A DNA stretch of 64,000 nt from Kribbella turkmenica (lineage in GTDB: Bacteria; Actinomycetota; Actinomycetes; Propionibacteriales; Kribbellaceae): contig NZ_SMKR01000005.1 in the NCBI RefSeq assembly GCF_004348725.1, positions 23,572-87,571 on the forward strand, written 5' to 3'. The translations under genes and the position numbers were made by a program. Each line of letters starts with the position of its first letter. Position 1 is the first letter of the stretch. Positions 43,285-50,672 of the stretch are shown here, in pieces. The notes under the pieces were generated by a model. It made no database searches. It was not told the DNA's origin and was given only the letters and a program-made list of their open reading frames with translations.

Positions 43285-44562
43285 ATGAGCATCACCGCCC
43301 GCCGCCTGCGCAGCGGCCGCGACAGCGTTCTCCCGCCGGCCGGCGCGCCCCGGAACCTGGCGATGGCACAACTCGCCAACTCGGTCGGCGACGGCGCGTT
43401 CATCGTCACCAGCGCATTGTTCTTCACCCGCGTAGTCGGCCTCTCGACGGCCGAGGTCGGGCTCGGCCTGACGGTCGCCTGGCTGGTGGGGTTTCTGATG
43501 GGCGTCCCGCTGGGCAACCTCGCCGACCGTCAGGGCGCCCGCGGCGTCGCGGTCCTGCTCGCCCTGACGACGGCGGCGTCCGTCGGCAGCTTCCTGGTCG
43601 TCCGGAGCTTCCCGCTGTTCCTGATCGCGGCGATCGTCTACGCGACCAGTCAGACCGGCCTCACCGCCGCCCGCCAGGCCTTGCTGGCCGGCCTGGTGCA
43701 GCCGTCGGAGCGCACCCGGATCCGAGCCTTCCTCCAGTCCACGGTGAACGCCGGACTCGCGGTCGGCGCGGGCCTCGGCGGCATCGCTTTGCACTACGAC
43801 ACCGAGACGGCGTACCTGGTCGTCTTCGGGCTCGACGCTCTCAGCTTCATGATCGCGGCCCGGCTGATCCATCGCGTCCCCCGGGTGGCCGTGAGCACCC
43901 GGGTCAAGGGTGAGCCGCGGCTCGCCGTCCTGCACGACCGCCCGTACGCCGTCCTCGCGCTGCTGAACGCGATCATGCTGCTCTTCATGCCGCTCCTCAG
44001 CCTGGTCGTCCCGCTGTGGATCGTCACCCGCACCAATGCACCCGACTGGGTCGTGGCATCGCTGCTGATCGTCAACACCCTCGGTGTGACCCTCTTCCAG
44101 GTGCGGATCGCCCGCGCCGTCCACGACCTCCGCACGGCTACCCGCTCGATCCGGTACGCCGGCGTCGCGATGCTGGCCGCGTGCGCGGTGTTCGCGACCT
44201 CGGCCGCGGACATGGCCGGGTCGACGGCGGCCGTCGTCCTGGTCGGCGGAGCAGCCCTGCTGACCTTCGGCGAGATGAAACTGGCCTCGGGCGCGTGGGA
44301 GATCAGCTTCGGACTGGCACCGGCTGACAAGCAAGGGCAGTACCAGGGCTTCTTCGGCACGGGCCCGGCGATCGCCCGGATGCTGGGTCCGGCGTTGCTG
44401 ACCACCGTCGTCCTGGGCTGGGGCCCGATCGGCTGGATCGCGGTGGGTGCGCTGTTCCTGGGGACCAGTTGCGCAACTGGTCTCGCCGTACGATGGGCCG
44501 CACGGACAAGGGCCGTCGACGAGGACGCCCTGCCGTTGCCGGCAAAGGAGAACGCCGCCTGA
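43285..44562 (+). CDS. Major facilitator superfamily (MFS) transporter
   Basis: A 425-aa membrane protein with 11-12 predicted helices. The loop GNLADRQGARGVAVL between helices 2 and 3 is the MFS motif A (G-x-L-aD-x-x-G-x-R), and APRNLAMAQLANSVGDGAFIVTSALFF is a common opening for drug-efflux-like MFS proteins of actinobacteria. Substrate unknown. AAGGGAG precedes the ATG at 43285. The stop overlaps the next gene's ATG by one base (TGATG), so the two are translated together. Confidence 0.87.
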   Translation: MSITARRLRSGRDSVLPPAGAPRNLAMAQLANSVGDGAFIVTSALFFTRVVGLSTAEVGLGLTVAWLVGFLMGVPLGNLADRQGARGVAVLLALTTAASVGSFLVVRSFPLFLIAAIVYATSQTGLTAARQALLAGLVQPSERTRIRAFLQSTVNAGLAVGAGLGGIALHYDTETAYLVVFGLDALSFMIAARLIHRVPRVAVSTRVKGEPRLAVLHDRPYAVLALLNAIMLLFMPLLSLVVPLWIVTRTNAPDWVVASLLIVNTLGVTLFQVRIARAVHDLRTATRSIRYAGVAMLAACAVFATSAADMAGSTAAVVLVGGAALLTFGEMKLASGAWEISFGLAPADKQGQYQGFFGTGPAIARMLGPALLTTVVLGWGPIGWIAVGALFLGTSCATGLAVRWAARTRAVDEDALPLPAKENAA

Positions 44563-45200
44563 TGGAGATCCCCGGACTGGTCGAGATCACGACGCACGAC
44601 GAGCTGCGGGAGGTCGTGCCGCCGCCACTGGCCGCCGCCGCGGGCAAGACCCGCAAGGCGCTGCACGAGCTGGACCGGCAGTGGCTGGCCGCCTCCCCGT
44701 TCTGCCTGATCGCCACCTCGGCGGCCGACGGCACCTGCGACGTCTCGCCCAAGGGCGACCCGGCCGGATTCACCACAATCCTCGACGACCGCACCATCGC
44801 CATCCCGGAGCGCGCGGGCAACCGCCGGGTGGACGGGTTCGCCAACATCCTCACGAACCCGCACGTCGGGCTGATCTACTTCATCCCCGGCCGTGGTGAC
44901 ACGCTGCGGGTCAACGGACGGGCGCGGATCGTCCGGGAGGCGCCGTTCTTCGACGAGATGATCGTCCGCGGCAACCGTCCGCAACTGGCGCTGCTGGTGG
45001 AGATCGAGGAGGTCTTCCACCACTGCTCGAAGTCGTTCCTCCGCTCGCAGCTGTGGAAGCCCGGCACCTGGGACCCCGACGCGGTGCCCAGCCGCCCGCG
45101 GATCGCGAAGGCGCTGGAACGCCAGGACGACGACCTGGCCGAGCTGGCGACGTACTACGGCCCGGCGTACGAGGAGAAGATCTATAAAGTCAAGTACTGA
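44562..45200 (+). CDS. Pyridoxamine 5'-phosphate oxidase-family protein (FMN-binding, MSMEG_1061-like)
   Basis: A 212-aa split-barrel flavin protein. FCLIATSAADGTCDVSPKGDPAGF is the FMN-binding strand pair typical of the PPOX class, and GRGDTLRVNGRARIV follows in the expected place. The C-terminal FHHCSKSFLRSQLWKP is shared by a subgroup that reduces small molecules with FMN or F420. It is the second gene of a two-gene operon with the MFS pump, which might couple detoxification to efflux (inference). Confidence 0.83.
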   Translation: MEIPGLVEITTHDELREVVPPPLAAAAGKTRKALHELDRQWLAASPFCLIATSAADGTCDVSPKGDPAGFTTILDDRTIAIPERAGNRRVDGFANILTNPHVGLIYFIPGRGDTLRVNGRARIVREAPFFDEMIVRGNRPQLALLVEIEEVFHHCSKSFLRSQLWKPGTWDPDAVPSRPRIAKALERQDDDLAELATYYGPAYEEKIYKVKY

Positions 45201-45265
45201 ACTACCGCCGTGGGAGCAGGCGCGGATACTCCGTGGCGACGATGACACCCGGCCGGGTCGGCCTC

Positions 45266-45271
45266 TACGGT
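45266..45271 (+). promoter_or_regulatory. -10 box TACGGT of a leaderless sensor kinase gene
   Basis: TACGGT, seven bases, then GTG 45279, with no ribosome site. Confidence 0.55.
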
Positions 45272-45278
45272 TTCGAGT

Positions 45279-46418
45279 GTGACCAGTACTGAGCCGATCG
45301 CGCCGCCGACCTGGGGAGCCCGGGTACGGCGGATCGCGCTGCCCGTCGTGATCAGTGTCCTCGCGGTGGTCGGCTCGTTCGGCGCGGCCAACGGCCAGAC
45401 CGACCGGCGCGACGGCGACTGGTTCATGGTCGTGCTGCTGCTGATCGGGTCGGTGTCGCTGTACTGGCTGCGGACCCACCCGATCCCGGTGCTGTGGGCA
45501 ACGGTCGGGTCGACGCTCGTCTACATGCTGATGCAGTACCCGTACGGCCCGGTGATCTTCGCGTTCGTGATCGCCGCGTTCACAGTGATCCGCCTCGGTC
45601 ACCGGCTGGCGGGCTGGATCGGGATCGCCGCCCTGTACGTCGGCCACGTCGGCGGCCGGCTGATCCTGGGGATCAACGAGGACGGTGTCTACCAGGTGCT
45701 CCTGGTCGGCACGTGCTTCGTCGTCCTCGGGTTCACCGCGGAGCTCTTCCGGGCCCACCGGGACCGGGTCATCGCGGCGGCGCGGACGCGGCGGGAGGCC
45801 GAACTGCGGAAGGCCGGCGAGGAGCGGCTGCGGATCGCGCAGGAGTTGCACGACGTGGTGGCGCACCACATCTCGCTGATCAACGTGCAGGCGTCGACCG
45901 CGCTGCACCTGGTCGACCGGCAGCCTGAGCAGGCGGGTCCGGCGCTGGCCGCGATCAAGGACGCGAGCAAGGAGGCGCTGGTCGAGCTGCGGTCGATCGT
46001 CGGGATCCTGCGGCAGTCGGACGAGTCGGCGCCCCGGCAGCCGGTGGCCGGCCTCGAGAGGCTCGAGCACCTGGTCAGCCGGACCTCCCGCGCCGGCCTG
46101 GAGGTGCACACGATCGTCCACGGCGACCCGCAGCCCTTGCCGACGGGGCTGGATCGCGCGGCGTTCCGGATCATCCAGGAGTCGCTCACCAACATCGTCC
46201 GGCACGCCAGGGCGAACGCGGCCACCGTGCGCATCCAGTACGGCGAGGAAGCGCTCGTACTCCAGGTCGACGACGACGGCCAGTCGCTCACCGGTCCGCC
46301 GAAGGAGGGCAACGGCATCATCGGCATGCGTGAGCGGGCCACCGCTCTCGGCGGCACCCTGACGGCGACCCGCACCCCGGCCGGCGGGCTGCGGATCACC
46401 GCGCACCTGCCGCTGTAG
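45279..46418 (+). CDS. NarL-type two-component sensor histidine kinase
   Basis: A 379-aa membrane kinase. Five or so hydrophobic segments fill residues 20-155, a HisKA_3 dimerisation helix follows with phospho-acceptor H191 (RIAQELHDVVAHHISLI), and the HATPase_c N-box is ESLTNIVRHARANAATV with GNGIIGMRERATALGG as the G-box. It would phosphorylate a LuxR/NarL-type response regulator. None is next to it on this strand; the convergent lactate dehydrogenase gene follows at once. The regulators at 49998 and 50673 are candidates, the second being without its own kinase. Confidence 0.88.
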   Translation: MTSTEPIAPPTWGARVRRIALPVVISVLAVVGSFGAANGQTDRRDGDWFMVVLLLIGSVSLYWLRTHPIPVLWATVGSTLVYMLMQYPYGPVIFAFVIAAFTVIRLGHRLAGWIGIAALYVGHVGGRLILGINEDGVYQVLLVGTCFVVLGFTAELFRAHRDRVIAAARTRREAELRKAGEERLRIAQELHDVVAHHISLINVQASTALHLVDRQPEQAGPALAAIKDASKEALVELRSIVGILRQSDESAPRQPVAGLERLEHLVSRTSRAGLEVHTIVHGDPQPLPTGLDRAAFRIIQESLTNIVRHARANAATVRIQYGEEALVLQVDDDGQSLTGPPKEGNGIIGMRERATALGGTLTATRTPAGGLRITAHLPL

Positions 46419-46428
46419 GTCAGCTCTG

Positions 46429-47646
46429 TCAGACCTGCGGCAGGCGGACGTGCGACGGGTTGAGGTCGGCCACCCGGGAGACGCCCAGTAGCGCCATCGT
46501 CCGGCGGACCTCCTCGGTGAGGATCTCGGCGGCCCGGGCAACCCCGCGCTGGCCGCCGGCCATCAGGCCGTACAGGTAGGCACGGCCGACCAGGCAGGCG
46601 TCGGCACCCAGCGCGATCGCGGCGACGACGTCCGCGCCGGACATGATGCCGGTGTCGAGGTAGATCTCGGCGTCGCTGCCGACGGCCTTGCGGACCTCGG
46701 GCAGGATGCGCAGCGGTGTCGGCGCCCGGTCGAGCTGACGGCCGCCGTGGTTGGACAGCACGATCGCGTCGGCGCCCGCGTCGACCACCCGGCGGGCGTC
46801 CTCGACGGTCTGGATCCCCTTGACGATCAGCGGGCCGGACCAGATCGACCGCAGCCAGTTCAGGTCGTCGATCGTCATCGTCGGGTCGAACAGCGTGTCC
46901 AGCAGCTCGGCGACCGTGCCGTCCCAGGCCGACAGCGATGCGAACGTCAGCGGCCGCGTGGTCAGCAGGTTCGCCCACCAGGCGGGATGCAGGGACGCGT
47001 CCAGCACGGTCTTGGCCGTCAGCGACGGCGGGATGGTGAACCCGTTGCGGACGTCGCGCAGCCGCGCACCCGCCACCGGCACGTCGACCGTCAGCATCAG
47101 CGCCTCGTATCCCGCCGCGGCCGACCGCTTCACCAGGTCCTCGCCGGCGTCGCGGTCCTTCCACACATACAGCTGGAACCACTTGCGCGCGTCCGGACCG
47201 GCGACCGCGACGTCCTCGATCGACGTGGTCCCCATCGTGGACAGCGCGTACGGGATGCCGATCTGCTCGGCGACCCTGACCACCGCGCTCTCGCCCTCGT
47301 GGTTCATCATCCGGGTGAATCCGGTCGGCGCGAACGCGAACGGCAGCTCCGAGCGGCCACCGAGGATCGACGTCCCCAGGTCGATCTCGGACACGTTCCG
47401 TAGAATCGACGGCTGCAGCTCCATCTCCGCGAACAGCCGGCGGGCGCGCTGCAGGCTGATCTCCGCCTCGGCGGCACCGTCGGTGTAGTCGAACACCGAT
47501 CGCGGCGTCCGGCGCTTGGCGATCGCCCGCAGGTCGGTGATGGTGAGCGCCCGCTCCAGCCGGCGGTCGGTCGGGTTCACCGTGATCGGCTTCGGCCGCA
47601 GCAGCGGCTTGAGCTCGGACCATTTCGGCAGCTGTCGATCGGTCAT
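46429..47646 (-). CDS. lldD: FMN-dependent alpha-hydroxy-acid dehydrogenase (L-lactate dehydrogenase type)
   Basis: A 405-aa member of the LldD/glycolate oxidase family: RTPRSVFDYTDGAAEAEISL at the N terminus, PFAFAPTGFTRMMNHEGE, LSTMGTTSIEDVA and LYVWKDRD for FMN binding, LTVDVPVAGARLRDVRNG, LIVKGIQTVEDARR with the flavin Lys, and VLSNHGGRQLDRAP with the catalytic His. It oxidises L-lactate (or a related hydroxy acid) to pyruvate at the membrane. GGAG stands 6 nt before the ATG at 47646. Divergent from a FadR-type regulator with two palindromic operators between, which supports lactate control. Confidence 0.88.
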   Translation of the reverse strand: MTDRQLPKWSELKPLLRPKPITVNPTDRRLERALTITDLRAIAKRRTPRSVFDYTDGAAEAEISLQRARRLFAEMELQPSILRNVSEIDLGTSILGGRSELPFAFAPTGFTRMMNHEGESAVVRVAEQIGIPYALSTMGTTSIEDVAVAGPDARKWFQLYVWKDRDAGEDLVKRSAAAGYEALMLTVDVPVAGARLRDVRNGFTIPPSLTAKTVLDASLHPAWWANLLTTRPLTFASLSAWDGTVAELLDTLFDPTMTIDDLNWLRSIWSGPLIVKGIQTVEDARRVVDAGADAIVLSNHGGRQLDRAPTPLRILPEVRKAVGSDAEIYLDTGIMSGADVVAAIALGADACLVGRAYLYGLMAGGQRGVARAAEILTEEVRRTMALLGVSRVADLNPSHVRLPQV

Positions 47647-47672
47647 CAGTACTCCGGGGCCGGCGGGGGTCA

Positions 47673-47687
47673 TGTGGTCGGACCACA
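47673..47687. promoter_or_regulatory. Operator 1 for the GntR regulator, 15-bp palindrome
   Basis: TGTGGTCGGACCACA is a perfect palindrome around a central base. TGGTC-N-GACCA is the classical layout for FadR/LldR-type GntR proteins. It sits 26 nt before the lactate dehydrogenase start. Confidence 0.75.
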
Positions 47688-47696
47688 GCATAGCCC

Positions 47697-47709
47697 GTGG
47701 TCCGACCAC
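47697..47709. promoter_or_regulatory. Operator 2 for the GntR regulator, 13-bp palindrome
   Basis: GTGGTCCGACCAC repeats operator 1 with the central base changed, 23 bp away centre to centre. It lies just upstream of the regulator's -10 box, so the regulator should repress itself as well as the dehydrogenase. Confidence 0.75.
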
Positions 47710-47714
47710 ACAGG

Positions 47715-47720
47715 TAGAGT
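47715..47720 (+). promoter_or_regulatory. -10 box TAGAGT before the GntR gene
   Basis: TAGAGT, seven bases, then ATG 47728 of a five-codon ORF, the geometry of a leaderless transcript. Confidence 0.55.
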
Positions 47721-47727
47721 CGTCCCC

Positions 47728-47745
47728 ATGGGGAGCCGCGGGTGA
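47728..47745 (+). other. Leaderless five-codon upstream ORF (MGSRG) overlapping the GntR start
   Basis: ATG 47728 begins where the transcript should start, and after five codons ends at TGA 47743-47745, which overlaps the GTG start of the GntR gene (47742) as GTGA. Its GGGGAG also provides the ribosome site for the GntR gene. It may couple initiation of the regulator to a leaderless ribosome. Confidence 0.45.
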
Positions 47746-48443
47746 AGAACTACGAACTCGTCCTGCATCGCGTCGAGGCCGACCTGGCCGCCGGACGGCT
47801 GCGGATCGGCGAGCGCCTGCCCGGTGAGCGCGTGCTCGCCGAGCAGTTGGGCATCAGCCGGCCGTCGGTGCGCGAAGCGGTCCGCGTGCTCGAGGCGATG
47901 GGGGTGGTCCGGACGGCCACGGGCTCCGGGCCCGAGGCCGGCGCAGTGATCGTCGCGGAGCCGGTGTCGCCGCTGACCGCTGTCCTACGGTTGCACCTGG
48001 CAACCAATCACCTGCCGATGAACGACGTCGTCCAGACCCGCATCCTGCTGGAGTCGTGGGCCGCCCGCGAAGCGGCCGGCCGGCAGGTCGACAGCGGAGA
48101 GCTCAAGCTCGCCGACGACCTGCTCGACCAGATGGACGCCCCCGATTTGTCACCGGAGGAGTTCCACCTGCTCGACGCCGAGTTCCACGTGGCGTTGTCC
48201 GGCCTGGCGGGGAACGTGCTGATCGCGGCCGTGATGGCCTCGCTGCGATCGGCGATCCACGGGTACGTACTGGCCGCCGTCCCCAACCTGACGGACTGGG
48301 AGGCGACCACGGTCGGGCTGCGGTCCGAGCACCGGGCGATCGTGAAGGCGATCCGCGCGGGCACACCGGACGACGCCGCCGAGCTGGTCACCGCCCATAT
48401 CCGCGGCTTCTACCAGGCCGCGCGCCTCAACACCGCTCCGTAG
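47742..48443 (+). CDS. FadR/LldR-type GntR-family transcriptional regulator
   Basis: A 233-aa protein with a GntR winged helix (RLPGERVLAEQLGISRPSVREAVRVLEAMGVVRTATGSG) and a C-terminal FCD ligand domain (LSPEEFHLLDAEFHVALSGLAGN ... SEHRAIVKAIRAG ... AAELVTAHI) with the Asp and His that bind a metal and a carboxylic acid. Being divergent from the lactate dehydrogenase and flanked by two palindromic sites, it is most likely a lactate-responsive repressor. GTG 47742 has GGGGAG 6 nt upstream. Confidence 0.88.
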   Translation: MKNYELVLHRVEADLAAGRLRIGERLPGERVLAEQLGISRPSVREAVRVLEAMGVVRTATGSGPEAGAVIVAEPVSPLTAVLRLHLATNHLPMNDVVQTRILLESWAAREAAGRQVDSGELKLADDLLDQMDAPDLSPEEFHLLDAEFHVALSGLAGNVLIAAVMASLRSAIHGYVLAAVPNLTDWEATTVGLRSEHRAIVKAIRAGTPDDAAELVTAHIRGFYQAARLNTAP

Positions 48444-48657
48444 CCGAGAGCGCGGTACGGCGCAGTCCCAGAATCACCGCGGCGCCGACGACAAGGTGCA
48501 GAGCGGCCAGGCCGACTCTGGCGCCGGCACCGATACCGCTGGTCAGCGGACTGCCGAGTGACAGGACGCAGGCGGTCACCGCAACCACCGTCCAGACCTT
48601 CCGTGCGTTCACCGTGCGACGTTCCAGCACGGCCAGCAGGCCCCGGTCGGACGGCAT
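48427..48657 (-). pseudogene. 5'-truncated remnant of a DUF6069-type membrane protein
   Basis: A 76-codon frame holds only the second half of a small four-helix membrane family: LLAVLERRTVNARKVWTVVAVTACVLSLGSPLTSG and AALHLVVGAAVILGLRRTAL give two hydrophobic helices. The usual first half is missing, and upstream (48660-48750) is a different promoter region. The ATG at 48657 has no ribosome site. It converges on the GntR gene with a 17-nt overlap. It could still make a two-helix peptide, but a decayed copy is more likely. Family assignment is from memory of the pattern. Confidence 0.5.
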
Positions 48658-48698
48658 CGGCCGGAAAGCTGGACCCACCCGGTCCGAAGTCGGCCGGG

Positions 48699-48716
48699 CA
48701 CCGACTTTGGTCGGTG
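48699..48716. promoter_or_regulatory. 7-bp inverted repeat CACCGAC-TTTG-GTCGGTG before the second kinase gene
   Basis: A perfect inverted repeat with a 4-nt centre ends 22 nt before the -10 box at 48739. That places it over the -35 region, so it may be an operator. Confidence 0.45.
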
Positions 48717-48738
48717 GTGACGGACGGCGATCGCGCCC

Positions 48739-48744
48739 TAGGGT
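48739..48744 (+). promoter_or_regulatory. -10 box TAGGGT of a leaderless sensor kinase gene
   Basis: TAGGGT, seven bases, then ATG 48752. GAGGA ends only one base before the ATG, too close to act as a ribosome site. Confidence 0.55.
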
Positions 48745-48751
48745 CGAGGAC

Positions 48752-49921
48752 ATGCAGGAGTTTCCGGACCAGGACGGTCCTGGCGTGCTGTGCGTCGGAG
48801 CCCGCTGGAACCGCTGGGCGACCGTGGTCGCGGTGCTCGCGATCGGCGGGTTCACCGCGGCCACGATCGTCGGCCGCCAGGCCGACGGCGCCGAGCGGCC
48901 GTGGCTGGTTCTCGACATCGTGGTCGGGGTGGTTGCCACCGGCCTCGTCCTCGCGGTCGGGCGGTGGCCGGCCTCGGGGACGCTGCTGCTCGCGGGTCTT
49001 GCCGCCCTCTCCCCCGCCGCCACTCCGGCCTCCACCAGCGGCACGCTGACGGTCGCGCAACGCCGGCCGCTGCTGACCGCGGTGCTGATCGCGGCGGCGG
49101 GCACGGCCGGCCACCTCGTCCAGGGTCTGTGGCGGCCGATCGGCAACCTCCCGTTCCTCTGGTTCGCCGTTCTCGACGTCGCCGTGCACGCGGCTTTCCT
49201 CGGCTGGGGTCAGTGGACCCAGGCACGCCGGCAGGTGCTCCACTCGCTGCGTGAGCGCGCCGTCCGGGCCGAGACCGAGCAGGGCCGCCGGGTCGCCGAG
49301 GCGCGGACGCTGGAACGGACCAGGATAGCGCGCGAGATGCACGACGTCCTCGCGCACCGGTTGTCGCTGCTGGCGACGTACGCCGGGGCGCTCGAGTACC
49401 GCCCGGACTCGTCACCGGTCAAGCTGGCCCAGGCCGCCGGGGTGATCCGCACCGGCGTCCACCAGGCGCTCGACGAACTGCGCGAGGTGATCAACGTCCT
49501 CCGTGACGAGGACGTCGACGGAGGCCGTCCGCAGCCCACCTTCCAGGATCTGGGGGAACTCGTGGCCGAGTCCCGGCAGGCCGGTACGGCGATCGCGTAC
49601 GACGACCGGGTCGACGACTCCACGACGTTGCCCCCGGCAACCGGGCGGACGGCGTACCGGGTCGTGCTGGAAGGACTCACCAACGCCCGCAAGCACGCGG
49701 CCGGGCGGCCGGTGACACTGACCGTGACCGGGCAGCCGGGCGAGGGTCTGCGGATCGAGCTGACCAACCCGGGCTCGAACGGCGCCTCGCTCACACCAGG
49801 GAGCGGAACCGGGCTGGTCGGGCTGACCGAGCGGGTGCAACTGGCGGGCGGCTCGCTGAACCACGGGAAACGGCCCGATGGCGGTTTCCGGCTGGAGGCC
49901 TCGCTACCGTGGCCGTCATGA
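48752..49921 (+). CDS. NarL-type two-component sensor histidine kinase
   Basis: A 389-aa kinase. Hydrophobic segments occupy residues 20-155, the HisKA_3 helix has phospho-acceptor H197 (RIAREMHDVLAHRLSLL), and the ATPase domain carries LEGLTNARKHAAGRPV (N-box) and GSGTGLVGLTERVQLAGG (G-box). It is followed by two LuxR-type response regulators, the first reached through a 27-codon bridging ORF with 4-nt overlaps at both ends. The long frame upstream of 48752 is a shadow of the GntR gene. Signal unknown. Confidence 0.88.
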   Translation: MQEFPDQDGPGVLCVGARWNRWATVVAVLAIGGFTAATIVGRQADGAERPWLVLDIVVGVVATGLVLAVGRWPASGTLLLAGLAALSPAATPASTSGTLTVAQRRPLLTAVLIAAAGTAGHLVQGLWRPIGNLPFLWFAVLDVAVHAAFLGWGQWTQARRQVLHSLRERAVRAETEQGRRVAEARTLERTRIAREMHDVLAHRLSLLATYAGALEYRPDSSPVKLAQAAGVIRTGVHQALDELREVINVLRDEDVDGGRPQPTFQDLGELVAESRQAGTAIAYDDRVDDSTTLPPATGRTAYRVVLEGLTNARKHAAGRPVTLTVTGQPGEGLRIELTNPGSNGASLTPGSGTGLVGLTERVQLAGGSLNHGKRPDGGFRLEASLPWPS

Positions 49922-50001
49922 CCGAGCGAAGCGAGGGCATCATCAAGCACCGTCCGACTTGTGCCTCGGCCGCGCCCGGAGCGAAGCGAGGACGTGGATG
50001 A
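49918..50001 (+). other. 27-codon ORF bridging the kinase stop and the regulator start
   Basis: ATG 49918 overlaps the kinase TGA (ATGA) and the ORF ends at TGA 49999-50001, which overlaps the regulator ATG 49998 (ATGA). The peptide begins MTERSEGIIKHR and ends basic (AKRGRG). The 13-mer GAGCGAAGCGAGG occurs in it twice, at 49924-49936 and 49979-49991. The second copy supplies the ribosome site of the regulator gene. Confidence 0.35.
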
Positions 50002-50651
50002 GTATCACCGTCCGGGTTCTCGTCGTGGACGACGACGCACTGGTGCGCGCGAGCCTGGAAATGATGCTCGACGGTGCCAACGGGATCTCGGTGGTCGGCC
50101 AGGCCGCCGACGGGGACGAGGTGCCGGCCGCGGTGGACGCGCACTTCCCGGACGTCGTGCTGATGGACCTGCGGATGCCGCGGGTGGACGGGATCGTCGC
50201 GACCCGGCGGGTGCGGGCGCGCACCGATCCGCCGGAGGTCGTCGTGCTGACGACCTTCGACACCGACGAGGACGTGCTGCACGCGCTCCGCGCCGGGGCG
50301 AGCGGGTTCCTGCTGAAGGACACGCCACCGGCCCAGATCGTCGACGCGGTCCGGCGGGTCGCGGCCGGCGACCCGATCCTGTCGCCCGCGATCACCCGGC
50401 GGCTGATGGACCGGGCGGCTACCCAGGCGGACGCGCACACGGTCGCGCAGCAGGCGCTCGAACGGCTGTCACCGCGGGAGTACGACGTGGTACTCGCCGT
50501 CGCTCGGGGCGAGTCGAACGCCCAGATCGGTTCCGAGCTGTACATGAGCGTGGCGACGGTCAAGGCGCACATCTCCCACATCCTCACCAAGCTCGGGCTC
50601 GGCAACCGCACGCAGATCGCGCTGCTCGCCCACGACGGCGGGTTGGCCTGA
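49998..50651 (+). CDS. LuxR/NarL-family response regulator
   Basis: A 217-aa regulator: receiver domain with D57 (VVLMDLRMP), acidic DDD at 11-13, switch Thr in VVLTTFDTDE and Lys in GFLLKD; LuxR-type helix-turn-helix LSPREYDVVLAVARGESNAQIGSELYMSVATVKAHISHILTKLG. It is the natural partner of the kinase just upstream, reached by overlapping ORFs. GAGG 7 nt before the ATG agrees with the start. Target genes are unknown; the ABC exporter at 51860 is a possibility, as NarL-type pairs often control exporters. Confidence 0.9.
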   Translation: MSITVRVLVVDDDALVRASLEMMLDGANGISVVGQAADGDEVPAAVDAHFPDVVLMDLRMPRVDGIVATRRVRARTDPPEVVVLTTFDTDEDVLHALRAGASGFLLKDTPPAQIVDAVRRVAAGDPILSPAITRRLMDRAATQADAHTVAQQALERLSPREYDVVLAVARGESNAQIGSELYMSVATVKAHISHILTKLGLGNRTQIALLAHDGGLA

Positions 50652-50659
50652 GAATGGCT

Positions 50660-50665
50660 TAGGTT
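50660..50665 (+). promoter_or_regulatory. -10 box TAGGTT of a leaderless response regulator gene
   Basis: TAGGTT, seven bases, then ATG 50673. It indicates that the second regulator has its own promoter rather than reading through from the first pair. Confidence 0.55.
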
Positions 50666-50672
50666 GGGCGGC

